Positions 37,452 to 49,932 of a DNA stretch of 64,000 nucleotides are shown here, in pieces. The notes beneath the pieces were generated by a model, which was not told where the DNA came from, did no database searches, and saw only the letters and a list, made by a program, of their open reading frames with translations. Made by a program: the position numbers and the translations under genes. Source of the stretch: Serpula lacrymans var. lacrymans S7.9 (lineage: Eukaryota; Basidiomycota; Agaricomycetes; Boletales; Serpulaceae); NCBI RefSeq assembly GCF_000218685.1, contig NW_006763297.1, positions 1,888,249 to 1,952,248 of the forward strand. The letters run 5' to 3'. The first letter of the stretch is position 1; the number at the start of each line of letters is the position of its first letter.

Positions 37452-38574
37452 ATGGGAGGTCGGGCATTCCTTCAGACGCTACCGCCCAACTCTTTCCCCC
37501 GTTTGCATCCAAAGCTATACAACGCAGTGAAAGAGCGTCTTTTACAGGTTCTACCTGAACTGTATGGATGCGTCGAGGTGCCGCCAGAGGCACCTGAGAA
37601 ATTGGATCATGGTGATCTAGACTTTGTCGTTGCCCTTCCTCTTAACCTTGAATCTCCCGCGACGACTGAAGATGTTAAGAACGCACTGGGCGCCACTGCA
37701 GCGATCACGCTGGAGGGAAATAGAATGTCAAACTATGCGGTGCCGCTGGACAAAAATGAATTGAGGTTACTCCTAGATTTGAATGCGTCTGCTCAAGAGG
37801 CAGCTGATGATCTAGGATGACCTGTATACGTCCAGATAGATGTTCAAGTCTGCGACAGCAAGGAGCAGGTGGAGAGCATAGTCGTTTTTCATGGGTATGG
37901 CGACTTGGGCATCATTTTATTTTCTCTAGCTCAGAGCTATGGGCTGACTCTTTCACCAAAGGGATTAAAAGTAATTTTGTTCCAACGAGTTCATATTCTG
38001 TTTCTGATATATTCGTTTCGCGTAGATTGGCAGCCCCCGTCCAGATCCACCTGTACACCTAACATCATCACCGACCGCAATATTGGACTTCTTTGGTCTA
38101 TCCATGGAAATTTGGAAAAAAGGATTCACGACGCAGCAGGCTGTTTTTGAGTTTGTCGCGAGCTCAAGGCTCTTTAATCCTCACAGATTAGAAAAGCCTA
38201 GTAAGCCATCGCAGAAAAAAGTAATTGATACTCGGAATATGTACCGCGATTTCCTCCTGTGGGCTCATGAGCAGCCCTCGGCGCCAAACGCGCCTTGTGG
38301 CGAGGACGATGTGGTCACAGAAGCTCTCGTTAAATTCAGCAAGAAAGAGGAGTGGGATGCTATGGCGAAGGAACGATACGAGCGCGCTTGGATTAAAGAG
38401 AATTTTAACGGAAAACTCGTTGCAGAGTGGACTGGGCTGGGCTGGAGGGGAGTCAAGACACTTATGTACGAAATAAGAAAAGACGTTGGAGGAGAAAGAA
38501 TGCTTGTTGGCAAGCCAATCGTTGAGCTGAAGCAGCTAACCATCGATACTAAGCATTCATTGGGATTATCCTAA
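37452..38574 (+). pseudogene. Conserved fungal NTase-like protein, interrupted by an in-frame TGA
   Basis: The frame starts at 37452 (M-G-G-R-A-F-L) and looks like a conserved fungal protein of unknown function, with a nucleotidyltransferase-like D-H-G-D-L-D-F-V-V-A block at about residues 52-60. The same frame carries on past a TGA at 37818-37820 into V-Y-V-Q-I-D-V-Q-V-C and F-H-G-Y-G-D-L-G-I-I-L. It then splices from 37970 to 38026 into a helical second half with L-D-F-F-G-L-S-M-E-I-W-K-K-G-F. Both sides of the TGA read like the family, so either this copy is broken (CGA to TGA would do it) or a non-obvious intron of about 100 nt removes the stop. A 50-nt candidate intron ending at 37814 shifts to the wrong frame. 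Function unknown. Confidence 0.6.
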
Positions 38575-38660
38575 CTATTTTTGATTACTCTGACGAATAA
38601 GGCCTGGATATTAGGATACATTAATTCTATGGCTGAGCCATGGTTATACATGCAGTCACA

Positions 38661-39528
38661 TCACCAAACATAAGGGACGACTCTTGCTGTCACCTTCCTT
38701 TTGTACTCCTGGTATTCCTTTGCTGTCTTTGCATCCGCTTCAATAAATCCCTCCTGCACAAACCGAAATAACAATATCAACGAATGAGCTTTAAGCAACC
38801 TCATTGCAACGTACCTCAATCGGCATTTTGATTGCGAATGCTCCAGCTATGACCATCAGTGAGAAGATAGGCACATAAGACCAAGTTATAACGGCAAACA
38901 GGGCTTCCTGAAGTAAAACAAGACTAGAAATAGGTACGTGTATTAGACTGGTGCAGCAGTGATCACAAGGAGAGAGTACTACGCACCCATACATAGGGTG
39001 ACGAACGATGGCGTAAGGACCAGTCTGTACAACCTTTGAGTTTTCTCGACGCTGAGGTTGGTGGAAACCTTATGTCAGGACTATATAAAACTCGAGAGCT
39101 GAGATCGGACTTACCCCAATATAATGCCACTGCGATCCCAAGTGCCTCTGTCCAACCGTTCCAATAAAATGCCAAGCTGCCAGGGAAAGTACGCAGGCCG
39201 TAATTCTCAGTACAACCTTGTACGATTCTTCCAATTGATAGTCTGGCAGTGCCAGCCTCATCATCCACTCGGGCTGCCTTAATCCGTTGACAACCAACGT
39301 GACAATATACACAGCGATTGGAACGAACAACGCAGCGCCGTGGATGGGTGTGACAACCTTGCCTATGAAGGTCGCTGGAAGTGATTGAGGTCGTATGGCG
39401 CCACCCTCGGATTTGGCTTGAGATGCCATAGCTCCTTGTTGCCTGAACGACACTACGAAGCCCGCCAGGATGGTTGCAAACATCAGGGATTCTATAGCTC
39501 GTGGACTCGGATTGGTGAGATCAATCAT
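38661..39528 (-). CDS. ICMT/PEMT-family membrane methyltransferase
   Basis: Four exons (39528-39115, 39051-38987, 38923-38815, 38753-38661) give 226 aa. The protein has about five hydrophobic helices and the C-terminal family signature: V-V-Q-T-G-P-Y-A-I-V-R-H-P-M-Y-G, then I-K-M-P-I-E-E-G and Y-Q-E-Y-K-R-K-V. This is the SAM-binding core of isoprenylcysteine carboxyl methyltransferases (Ste14) and related phospholipid or sterol methyltransferases. Ste14 methylates prenylated CaaX proteins at the ER. Many basidiomycetes carry several divergent copies, so prenylcysteine as substrate is plausible but unproven. The exon-2 acceptor at 39052 is set by the R-R-E-N-S-K-V-V-Q-T-G join. Confidence 0.82.
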
Positions 39529-40043
39529 TCTGTAGAGTGATCAAAAGTTGGTAGATTTGGATGTAGAACATAATCATTGTTTGCAAGATTTTTATACTTT
39601 CTGTGGTCGCAAAGGTCACCATAGCAAAGAGGCCTGCAAAGTAAGCGTCTGACCGTCACCGCATGTGCCAGTGGATTGTAATGTAAGCAACCAGTGCGGT
39701 CCTTCACAAAGTTGTTCAAGTATTCACTCAACATTGCGGACCCTATCAGTTATCAGCCTGGTCGGTTAGTAATATGATCGAGAAGAAGACTTGTTTAGGT
39801 TTAATTTAAAACTCCGCCAGTTAAATCAGATCCCCCGCCTGCTAAGTGGTAGTCTGGTCAGAGACTGGCTGAGTGGATGCAAGGAAAAATGCATTGGTAA
39901 CTCAATCATACTGCGGTATCATAGAGTTTGTTCATGTGAAACAAATCTTTGGCTGAGTACTGATACATGTGGTAATCAATGAAAATGTGCCAAAATCTTT
40001 AATATAAATGAATACGAAAATATGATGTTATGCTAAAACTTGT
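39529..40043. other. Intergenic, ICMT-like promoter and PH-gene 3' flank
   Basis: 515 bp between two minus-strand genes. AT-rich toward 40043. Short frames here (69 aa on minus, 63 aa on plus) have no recognisable features. Confidence 0.45.
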
Positions 40044-43000
40044 TTACATAGTGACAATTCCGAGCGAAATCACTGAACCCCGCTGTGATAGCGTAGCCAG
40101 CTTATTTTCACCAGAGCTTTCAGATGATTGCGTTTCAGACTCTCCCTTATCCTGATTCGGAATCTTCTCAGACATTTGTCTGGATCCTCGCCGAGGAGGA
40201 GGAGAGAGCGACATGATCTCGGGTGAACTTGGAAGACATTCGGAGATCGAAGGCCTATTAGGGTTACGTGGAGGAAGCTTAGGAATACTGGGAGAAACAG
40301 GCGTAACGAGCTGAAGAAAACTAGGATCATTTTGCATCGTGGTAATACGTTCCCCGATTGGAGTCGAAGGTGGAGAATAAGCATCTATCATTGAAGGTAT
40401 CGATGGTGAATGAGGTGCATAAGCCTCCGGTGGAGGTAAAGGCCCAGCAGAAGGCGTGCTGAGAATACGTAAACGTTGTTTAATGGTTGAAGAACGACTC
40501 GATGAATTAGACGAAGGTGGTGGTGGGAGAGGCACAGTAGGAGCTGGAAATGGAGGCGTAATGGGCGTCGGCGACCCAGGGATGGAGTACAAGCTAGGGT
40601 TGTTCCCACTGCTTGAGCTCCTACGATGTGTCTTGTAGCCAGGCTCATCAGGACGAGGGGGCAAGTCACTTGAAGGTGGAGGCTTGGGTGCCGTCAGAGA
40701 CAGCCTTAATGCACGTTGGGCGACTGAATTACGAAAACTTTTTGGAGGGAGTGAGTCATGCCTGGCGAGTGCCTGACTCTCAGAGGGAGCTGGGGGAGGA
40801 GCAAACGTTGGGGCTGGTCGCGGAGGCGGCATGGACTGTCTTTTCGTTGACCCAGTGCGAGGAGTGGGCAGGCGTGGACTCGAAGTGCTCACTCCACTCT
40901 CGCTGTAAACAGACGAGTCTGATGTACGTTTCCAGAAGTTAGGCGAGAGAGAAGCACCGATCTGAGGGGCAAGACCAGAGTGTTGCGAAGATGTTCTGCT
41001 TGGGGGGCGCTCAGCCGCGTATGGATGCGCTTTGAGCCATGAATTAGGTCTGTTAGTGCCATACTGAGGCGTCTGTGCTCGACTCGGAGGGACAGAAGGT
41101 GGGGGTCCGGTTGGAGGCGTGAGCTGTTTAGGAATATTTGCCTGCCTCGACCACCGTTTCACAGACGAAGTAGATCTATTCAATATGCTGATCTCGGTGG
41201 ATGTGTGCGTTGATTCTGACTGGGAGCGATGCGGGCCCGCTCGCGCTGTTCAGGAATTGATGATTGAACAGTCAAAGCAGGGCTTGCGGGGGACTGACTC
41301 CTGTCCACAGACGTAGTAGTCTGTATCCCAAAGCTCCCTGCCACACTACGATTCCCATCACTGTGATGGTAAATATGTGGAATGACATCCTGGGACGTAG
41401 TGATACTAGGAATGCTCCACAGCTTCTTTCTAGGGGGAGGCTGCAGAGATAGAGACCCGATAGGTAGGGAGTGGCCCTGCGAGCTGCGTGGGCTATCCAT
41501 CTTAGGGGGAGACTGACGCTCTTTCATAATCTTTATGTCTAGACGTTGGTCCGCAGGCGCTAGAGAAGGCGTTGCTTCTATGATCTTCTTAATAGAAGAT
41601 GAGAGACTGGGTACAGAAGAAGACGTGGAAGCGGGGTGTGTAGGAGTCATCGATACATCTCCCGTACCATTTGTACGTAACATAGTCAAAAGGTTGTTTC
41701 CCATAGCGCCAAACGAGTCTTCCGTTGTGTCTCGGTCCTGATCTATCGAGGTAGAGCGCGAGGAGGACCGTGGGCGAGTACCGAACATGCCCTTAAGAGT
41801 GGAGACAGTGTGGGTTGATGACTTTGAGGCTATTGTGGGAGAGCGCGAGGCTTGTTGTAGTGACGTTGGGCGGCTCGCTGGAGGCGATACTGGACGGCCG
41901 TGCCCTATATGACTAGTTGGGCGAGAATTTGATTCGGCGCTTGTTGTCTTCTTTGTTGTGGCAGATGATGATGATATGATTCCCTGGAGGCGCATAGACA
42001 GCATAACGTCCATATCGCCCCTGGGTTCAACTCCACTGGCTGTATGTGCATGCGCACCCAATCCGGCTCGCATGGACCTAGAGTACAAGCAAGGTTAATC
42101 GTCGGGTAAGAAGCCTGGTTACGTGTGAGAAACAGACTGGCCTTTGACTGAATATTGTATTCTTGATTATGCCAATCCACCGCTGAGAATCAGATACGCC
42201 TGGAATTTGTAACAGCCATAGAGTTCGACCGGCCTCCTCGTGATTTAGATCCTTCCGCATTGCCCCAACGTCTATTCCGCCGATTTTAATCACGTCCCCA
42301 CGTCCCGCCACTTCTTCCTCTGCAACAAAAATAACACTATTTTCGTTGATTTCCATCCTCTCCAACTCTTTCTCCTCTAAACTGGATGATTTGAAGAGAT
42401 GTAAATATGAGACATTCGCGATTTGACCAGATATGATGGGGGACGAAAACACCATGAAACGAGATTTCCATTGCTTTGACAGAGCATAGACAAGAAGCGA
42501 AGATGGCGGATAGAACTTTGGCAACGTGATAGACAGCTGAGAAAAGGGTTTAAGAGCAGAAAGAGAGGCCGGAAAAGGGGGTATTGGATAAGCTTGAACC
42601 CCAGAATTCGTCCTAGTGTGTGTGAGAGAGTGCGTGTAAGGGCGTACTAGGGGGCCAGTATGATGTGGGCTGGGCATCGTATCGTAGGGCAGAACAGCAG
42701 TATCGTATACTGAGTTTTCAGCAGTCAGGGTATCCAAAGCCGCATGTTTACCGTCCGTGATCCCGCCGTCATCGGAAATGAAGTCCTCTTCGTCTTCAAG
42801 TATGTCCTCGTCACGAGATTGCGTGCTTTGCAGCAGATCTGGATCAATACCTATGGACTGCGCAGCGGCATCACGCAAGCGCTCGCGTTCTTCGCCCTCT
42901 TCGTCTCTGCGAGGCGCGCTTATTTCGATGACCTCTGGCATGATAACAGGCTGAGGGATCTGCTTGACGGATTTGCGCTTTCTACCGAACTTGAAGCCTA

Positions 43001-43442
43001 GTGCATCGGATGCGGCAAGAAGGAGGCTTGCACGAGGTTTTTTGGTAGGGGTAATGGGAGAGCGGGGAAGAGAAGAGGACTCGTATGATGTGAACGAGGT
43101 GGATGGATTATAATGCGTGGATACGAATGGGTCGGCATCTGACTCGTGGACTGAGAACGAAAATAGAAATGGGTGAAACAACGACTGACCGTATCCGAAC
43201 GAACTCGAGTCTGCACTGTCGAGAGAACGCTCTTTGCCCTTGGCGGATGTGTTTTTGACATGGCTGGACTGTATCGAGGACCTACGTGTCCTTTCTGCAA
43301 CCCAGGCCCAGGGCTCGAGTGTCTTGCTAATGGTGGCGCTGCGCTGCTGAGACACGGTGCTTGCCTGGGACTGGGACGAGAAACGGATGGGATTGAGAGG
43401 AGACGGCCCTGGAGATATTGGGCGTGCAGCTGTCGAGAGCAT
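40044..43442 (-). CDS. Large PH-domain-containing protein, Ser/Pro-rich
   Basis: Three exons (43442-42142, 42077-41299, 41245-40044) give 1093 aa. A PH-like domain lies at about residues 300-435: L-P-K-F-Y-P-P-S-S-L-L-V-Y-A-L-S-K-Q-W-K, then R-F-M-V-F-S-S, V-S-Y-L-H-L-F-K-S-S, and a closing W-L-L-Q-I-P-G plus Q-R-W-I-G-I-I-K helix. Flanking regions are Ser/Pro-rich and disordered, with many S-P and T-P sites (possible CDK/MAPK targets) and poly-Pro strings in the last third that could bind SH3 or WW domains. A membrane-proximal scaffold role is inference. The second intron (41246-41298, GTCAGT...CAG) is required by a frame change. The first would have a GC donor (GCCAGT) and is less certain. 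Confidence 0.72.
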
Positions 43443-44407
43443 TCCAGGGAATGAAGAGATGGAAGAATCCTGGCAAAGAAATGAATATACGAAAGGGCCA
43501 TGGCAGATATCAGAAAGGCGGTGAACCGCGCCCATTCATAGCCTTTGGCTGTTGGGCTGGATGTTGAATCCGTGAGTATGAGAAACAAATGATCCTGACC
43601 TTGCAACCGTGCCCGTTGACAAGCCCGGTCTCTGACATTGCACCGGCGTCGTGATGGAAGGAATGCGAAAAGGAAAAGAAAAGGTAAAAGGCAGGAAGAC
43701 AAGAGGCTGGCACCTGCACTAAGGCATCATTACAGAACCGGCTGTCTCTAATAAGAAGTGTCTACTGACTAACACTTTCGTCTATCTTACCTCGTGCCTC
43801 GGGTCCGCACGGGTCATGCCCACTGCATTTTCTAGCTTATTTTACTCGCTCCCCTATCACTCTCAGGCGGAATAGTCACTGATGTATTCATGTCTTCACT
43901 TTTATCCTACACCCCCTCCTAATGCCCCTAGCTAGCACCATGAGGCTACTGCATGCGCCTCCAGTCGTCAGGGACATCTTCATAGCTTCAATCTTTCATC
44001 CTTCCCTTAAATAGACTTGCAATTGAATCGATGCGAGCAACGCAGAATGGGTACAGAAGAGCCACTCACTGCACCTATACATAGTCGCTTTATGATAGTC
44101 TTCCATCAGAATGATGGTTGATGCAAAGTGTGCAATACTGCCATTAATGAATATCCGCGGACCATAGAATACGAACAGTGTGAGCAATACCACAAGGCCA
44201 CGAGCACTGGAACAGCGCCGGACGGAACACTTGTAAGCAGCATACACCGATAGCGAATAAATATACTTCAAAAAGAAAAAGTCTCCATCATGATGGGTCG
44301 TATCCAAGATGATGGAATCACATCAACAGCGCAACCCCGCTGAATAAGTGCGGGTCAGCCGGCCAAACACTCATAAAAAGGAACATCTCTCACACAATCG
44401 TCTTTCA
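43443..44407. other. Intergenic, PH-gene promoter and SIKE-like 3' flank
   Basis: 965 bp with no supported gene. The PH-gene leader region (43450-43720) is rich in CT on the coding strand. Frames of up to 103 aa (minus strand, 43996-44307) have no recognisable features. Confidence 0.45.
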
Positions 44408-45510
44408 TCAAGTCGCCGGATGCAACCTCTTATAGGTTCCAAACGGCCCAACAGTTCCCGGAGCTCCGCCCAGCATACCCTTCTTCTTACCAGCCACGCT
44501 AGGCGTCATCTTCGGGAGCTCGATCTGTTTGGCTTCATAATGGAACGCGTCCTGCACATCCTCGCCCAGCATACGTCGCAGTACCTGGTTCTCCTTCTCG
44601 AGCCTCGCGAGTTCGCACTCACGCTCCAGCGCGAAATCATCTTCTGGCACTGGCTCCACGCTATTCTCAGCTTCTTCAATTATGGGCCGTGCCTCCTCGC
44701 CATTTAACGATCGCATCAGTTGACGTAGCGATGTTGACAGCCGCGCCAACGATTCTGACTGTGACGTACTGACGCCAAGGTCCCGAGTGGCATCTTCAAA
44801 CTCGCGTGAAAGTAGTTTAGATTCATAGTCACGAATCAAGGCTAGTTCGTGCTCTTGCACATCCCGCTAGGAAGGAACAAAGAACAATATTAGGTGCATG
44901 CCATCGGAACTAGAGCAAACCCCAGAAAGAGCCAGAAGTAACAAGTCGAGGTGACATACAGCTCGATTACGGAATGCGCTCATCACATTCTCCAGTGTTT
45001 GCTCATATTCTTTGATCAGCGAGTTTAGTTGCTTGTTATCGTGTTGGAGGTCGTGGTTCTCGGCAGAGAGAGACGCGTTCATGCATTCGAGCTCGCTCTC
45101 ATATGCCTCTGCTCGAAATGTTACATGTAAATGACATACACTGAGGAGCATGCATTAAAGACATTGGGCACCTTTGGATTTGTCTAAATTAAACCTAGAG
45201 CGTTTGTTACAGAAGATTCACCGGCTCTCCCATGTTCCGAGATGGATAGCGCACATACCTCCTCAAAACAAAGCCCGTCTGCGAATGAACAGCCTGAGTC
45301 TAAAATGTCCAACGCCATCATTTAGTCACCATGTTATATAAATCGTTAACACTGAGAAAGTCGTGAAACAGCACGGACCTTTGCTGCGCCGGCCATGCTA
45401 TGCAACGCAATGGACTCTGACCGATGTTGTGTTAGCTGATCCGACAGCTCCATGATGACATCGAGTATGTCGAGGAGGCCTTGTTCTGTGCTGCCATTGA
45501 TAACCGCCAT
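44408..45510 (-). CDS. SIKE/FGFR1OP2-family coiled-coil protein (STRIPAK-type)
   Basis: Five exons (45510-45379, 45299-45259, 45194-45172, 45108-44960, 44866-44408) give 267 aa. It matches the SIKE family (FGFR1 oncogene partner 2, SIKE1), coiled-coil subunits linked to STRIPAK phosphatase-kinase complexes that control septation, cell fusion and signalling. Blocks are N-G-S-T-E-Q-G-L-L-D-I-L-D-V-I-M-E-L, L-H-S-M-A-G-A-A-K, S-Q-T-G-F-V-L-R-R-F-N-L-D-K-S-K, then a long heptad coil with D-N-K-Q-L-N-S-L-I-K-E-Y-E-Q-T-L-E and V-M-S-A-F-R-N-R-A. A second coil near residue 200 precedes a short basic tail. Exon 3 is 23 nt. The ATG at 45510 starts M-A-V-I-N-G-S, as homologues do. Confidence 0.88.
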
Positions 45511-45885
45511 TTTGCAGTGGTTTTCGTTAAGATATTGACAACGACGAATGCCAGTGTTTGCGCTGTGGTCTCGGGGCAAACGTCAAGACGGAAAGTGCCG
45601 GAATCGGAATTGCTAATAAACGGATGCTTTTACTTCGATCCGGATGGTTGTCCGCCGATTTAATTGACGACCGGCAACTAGGCATAATGGGTTTTCCAGA
45701 ACATTTCCGTGTTATTCATTATACTACTAGTACAGTATTCGCTTTACAATCTGACAGACAAGCTGGCTGCATTGAATTAGTAGGTTCAAGAGATAGGGCA
45801 TTCTCGGAAAACCAAGATAGCTAACTTCCTTGCATCCTACATGGGCTTCTACGTCAATAAGGCATACAAAGCGCAATAATCTACC
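45511..45885. other. Intergenic, SIKE-like promoter and SAP-gene 3' flank
   Basis: 375 bp between two minus-strand genes. No coding potential or clear element was seen. Confidence 0.45.
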
Positions 45886-48298
45886 TCACCGTTTATCTTC
45901 CAAACCGCGATTGCTACAACCCAACACCTGCATCCAAACACCTGCCACTCCGTCTTCTTCGCATCCAACCTGCATTCCGTTATCCTTCAAAATATAGTAT
46001 TCTCTTCCTGGAGTTTGCACGATTGCAAGTGCGGGATGTAATGTCCTTCCATCAGCATGAGTAAAGTGCACGCTTTCAACATGATGGTGCCTGTAAACAA
46101 ATCGTCATACTGTGCACTCCTGAAAGTGTACGAAACACTCACAGAGGGAGATAAAGGTTGATTCGGGGAGAACATGTCTTCACCGCGTTACCTCGAGGCG
46201 GAAGCCCCGCGAATTCTTGGGCCATCTGATTAGTAGACATCCACTCCCCGCTGACACTGAGATGGCGGCCAATTAAAAGTCAAACTCGCTGACATAGGCT
46301 TGATTGGGAGATCTACCTGTTTGAGACCACAGAGGCCATGATGTACCGCTCAGCTACCTCTCTCTTGATCCGCCCTTCGTCACCTTCGTCCGCAATTCTC
46401 TTCAACCATAGCTTACTAACGCCACGGTCGAATTCTTCGCAGTTCGCCCACTTGAGATGATCAATTACAGAACGTTCATTCTCGTAGGTCGTCGACAGTC
46501 TGCGAGAAATATAGGCCGACCAATCAGCTCGGAGGTTATATGTTGAAGTACTAGAGCTGGGGTGGGACTGGGGAAGAGGACGGCCGATGACTTCACATGT
46601 GGACTCCAAAACGTAGAGCAGAGTTTTTGGTGTAGGCTTCGCGATGTCTGATCGTCGCTCCTTGATAGTAACACTCCATATCTCTCCTTCAACAACCTGT
46701 TGGACGTCTTCAACTACACTCTTCGCCCACTTCAGAGGATCTTGCCCAGCCCCACCAATAGAAAGCGTGAACCACAGTCTTGTCGCAATGAATCTACGCA
46801 TATTACAAACATTCACATGGTTCCTTCATTATAATGTTCACCCACCCACCTGAGTGCAATGACGGTTTGCTGTTCATGGTCAGGGTTGGCCCACAACCGC
46901 TCCGACAATGGTGGAAACCCTTGGAAGTATCGACCAATGTATGACTGACTGTATCCTTGTCTCCCGGCCAACTCCTCGGTTTCGCGCTGACGTAGGTACG
47001 GCCACATATTCGTCATATTTTGTGGATAACGTTTGGTCACCTCTTCCAATCGGGGGCCAGGATAATTTTGAACGAGTATATGCGCAGCGGAGAGATAAAC
47101 TTGAAGTACGAGATGGTCAATAACATTATGAATTCACTGAACTTCTCGCACCTGCATAGCGAAACATTCGAGAAACTAGGCTACAACTTTTACGACCATT
47201 GTTGGAGACGCCGCTCAGCAATATAGCCCAGACGTGCACGCGTTTCCTATCGGACAGTTTGGGTGGCAAAGTGATATTCTCAAGAGATACTGGCGGAGAA
47301 GGAGAAAAGCTCAAGTTATCTTGTCCAGTAGGATGAGAACAATTATCTAATGAGATAAGATCGGCCTGTGTCCCTTCTTGGTTTCGTGGGGAAGTATGAC
47401 TAGAACGCTGGGCACCAGATCGGGGATAGGTTCCTCGAGATAAGACCAGTGGTTTGAACCGTTTGCGTTTAGTTGATGAAAGATCGGTGATTCCCTTTAA
47501 GGGAAGCACGTTCGGTAGTTCGAGGTCATTCGCACCAGAAGCTTGTACTGAATTGACTGGAGCAGGAAAGGGCTCCTTAGTTCGATCAAGAAAAGAAGGC
47601 AACTTGGCAGACTTTTTTGTTAACAGGGAACGAATAACGGGGGTGCTTGAGACGTGTTGTTTGGCATGACCTCCCACGTGAGCCTTTGGATCCGTAGTCA
47701 TTGGCAATCTCGCTCGTTTCAGAATAGTGTCATCGGTTATTTTCGAATCTTCAGTGCGAAGGCGCTTCGACCCTTTAGTACCATCACCTTCAAAGTTGAA
47801 TATCGTGGTCTTCGATGAATGTATGGTTTCTGGAGGGGGTATAGCAACATTACGAGACAGCTTTTGTTCTCCCCCCACATTACGAGGTGTCACAATAATG
47901 GAAGATCGGTCCACTACAGCCCCTAGTACGACTTGTCCGGTGCACGCGTTGTCCACGACAGAGCGCCCCCGCGTATCCTTATCAATTGAAATTTTGGGAC
48001 TTGAAAAAGCTGCAACTGGGGATATATGCGCCGATGGTAAAGAGGTTTGACCAGTTTTTCTCGCCCCGGTGCTTGAGCAAACCAACGTTGTACCACCAGC
48101 TGTCTTTTTTACTGCCGCTGTGGGGGGTACTAGTGGACTGTCCTTGGACTTGTCGCTAAAATCGGTAAGCTTCTGGAGAAGAGCACTTTTTGCCAGTTTC
48201 GAGTAGCCAGTGATACGACGTTCTTTGCATAGCGCCTTCAATTGTGGAACTGTAAGTTTAGACAAGACGACCGGAGGAGTTTCTGATGTATTGGCCAT
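45886..48298 (-). CDS. SAP-domain nuclear protein, uncharacterised
   Basis: Five exons (48298-47152, 47099-46850, 46793-46317, 46250-46143, 46090-45886) give 728 aa. A SAP motif at about residues 12-46 (L-S-K-L-T-V-P-Q-L-K-A-L-C-K-E-R, then Y-S-K-L-A-K-S-A-L-L-Q-K-L) implies binding to AT-rich DNA or RNA-processing complexes. A disordered Ser/Lys-rich region follows to about 370. The second half is globular, with W-P-Y-L-R-Q-R-E, G-R-Y-F-Q-G-F-P-P-L-S-E-R-L-W, R-L-W-F-T-L-S-I-G-G and many Trp/Tyr residues, and looks like a conserved fungal domain without a known activity. The C-terminus ends V-W-M-Q-V-L-G-C-S-N-R-G. No catalytic motif was recognised. Confidence 0.78.
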
Positions 48299-48623
48299 GT
48301 TTTTGAAAGTGCTGAGGGATATGCTAAGCTAAGAGCGGATAATGCTGGTCAATATTAATGTTGCTGATAGAAACCACTCTTAAAAGACGACAGGAAGACT
48401 GTATGCGAAGGGAATTGACAGTGACAGTAAGTCACGGTCGACAGAACTACAAAACCAGATTTGACGTTCGCTGAGTGGCGGGTCAAGACGGGCCGGGACA
48501 GTCGTGCACTAGATAAGATTGCAGCCAAATTCACTTCGATACATCGACTGATAACACGTACAAAAATCGAACAACTCCCCCACAAAACATCGAGCACATT
48601 GCGAAAAACATGGATATCATATG
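48299..48623. other. Intergenic, SAP-gene promoter and PHD-gene 3' flank
   Basis: 325 bp between two minus-strand genes; nothing recognisable beyond AT-rich spacer. Confidence 0.45.
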
Positions 48624-49932
48624 TCAAGATGCGCGAGCATGAGCCTGTTCCTTTCTTATCCAGTCACCCAACGAAAAATTCACGCCAATCTCCAGCTTCT
48701 GCTCTTCCGTTGAGCGTTCACTGAGTGTCCGAGCTTGGGACTTTCGTGGTCTGCGGGTGTTGGCCTGCTTGTTGTTCTTGTTCGCAATGGCACGACTCCA
48801 TGGGTGGTCGTCTTCCGGAAACCGCGCCTTCATCCACTCAGGAGCCAGACAGCCCCTCAGTTTCAGCTGCGATAAGTAGCACATCACTCAGTAAAAGCAG
48901 GGTGAGAATATATCAGTCCTTACCTTCGTGGCTTCGGATTCCTCCTCGCCGTCATCCCGATTTGCGTTTCTTTCTCGAGTTTGAGCAAGAGGTGTGTACA
49001 TACGTATGATGCTATATGATGACTTTGCGTAAAGATCGTCCATATCAACGTCCTCGTCTTCATCTGCTGATGGCTCAGTTGGTGGTACAATACTATACTC
49101 GTGTGATGAAGGTCTGGGCATATTGCGCTGGATCATTGATGTTTGCGGAACGATAGTAGCAGGCTGTGTTACTGTTACTGGTGGATACATTGAAAGTTCT
49201 GGTTGACGTGTATCACTGGTCGGACCCAGGGCCTGGTGATCTGGAGGATACTGTCCATCATGGGACGGCCTTGCGATATCACTGGGATAGGGGTGAGGCA
49301 ATGTCGCCCTGTCTGGTTCATGGATCGATTTATATGATGTGGAACGTGGCAATGATGGGGTTGATGGGACTGAACTGGACAGCCTTATCGAAGAAAACTG
49401 CGCTTGGAGAGTGGGCTTGGATGCAAGGACCTTTTCAGGGGCTGCCACCACCGAAGAAGGCTCATCAGGCGCATCAGGCTCCGGATATTTTAGACTCTGT
49501 ATGTGATAAGTAAGTTATCGAACGGGAAGTCAAAGCAGATATAATATACTTACTTGCATAGACGCTGATCGTTCGCTTGCCACCATGGTAACCGAGGTCT
49601 GCCCCGAGCTGCTGCTGCTCATCTCCCGCTGAGCTGGTACCTTCCCCTTGTTCTTCTTACAACGTTTACACACCCACTTCTCTAGCCCATTATCAATATC
49701 ATGCTCAGTCGTCGCCCTGATACGTTGAATGAGCTCCGCATCTTCGACGGGAGGTACGTGGCAACCTATAAGACAGCAAGCGCGGCCAAAATGAGGACGA
49801 TAACGTGCGTTTGGTACGAAACGCATGCTTACGATGATGCCAGGCTCTACGACACTCAGAACAGGTGAGCAAGAACGCTGGTGGACCGCTGTGCGATAGA
49901 TCGCATCTTACACAACTAACCTTTCGCGACAT
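48624..49932 (-). CDS. PHD-finger protein
   Basis: Four exons (49932-49833, 49765-49554, 49496-48924, 48866-48624) give 375 aa. The N-terminus is a PHD-type zinc finger: C-V-R-C, then L-T-C-S-E-C, W-H-H-R-C-H-V-P-P after the first splice, and W-V-C-K-R-C, in C4HC3 order. PHD fingers read histone H3 tails. The middle is Ser/Pro-rich with an acidic D-E-D-E-D-V-D-M-D-D tract, and the C-terminal 80 residues are basic (R-R-P-R-K-S-Q-A-R). The first intron interrupts the finger between the zinc-binding histidine region and the next cysteine. Without other domains the complex it belongs to cannot be named. Confidence 0.8.

Noticed and set aside
37765..37814. 50-nt GTTACT...CTAG intron that would remove sequence near the TGA of the NTase-like gene
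   Set aside because: Splicing it puts the following conserved block in the wrong frame.
43155..43193. 39-nt GTCAGT...CTCAG intron candidate in the PH-domain gene
   Set aside because: Below the usual intron length here; it is 3n with no stop, so it was left as coding.
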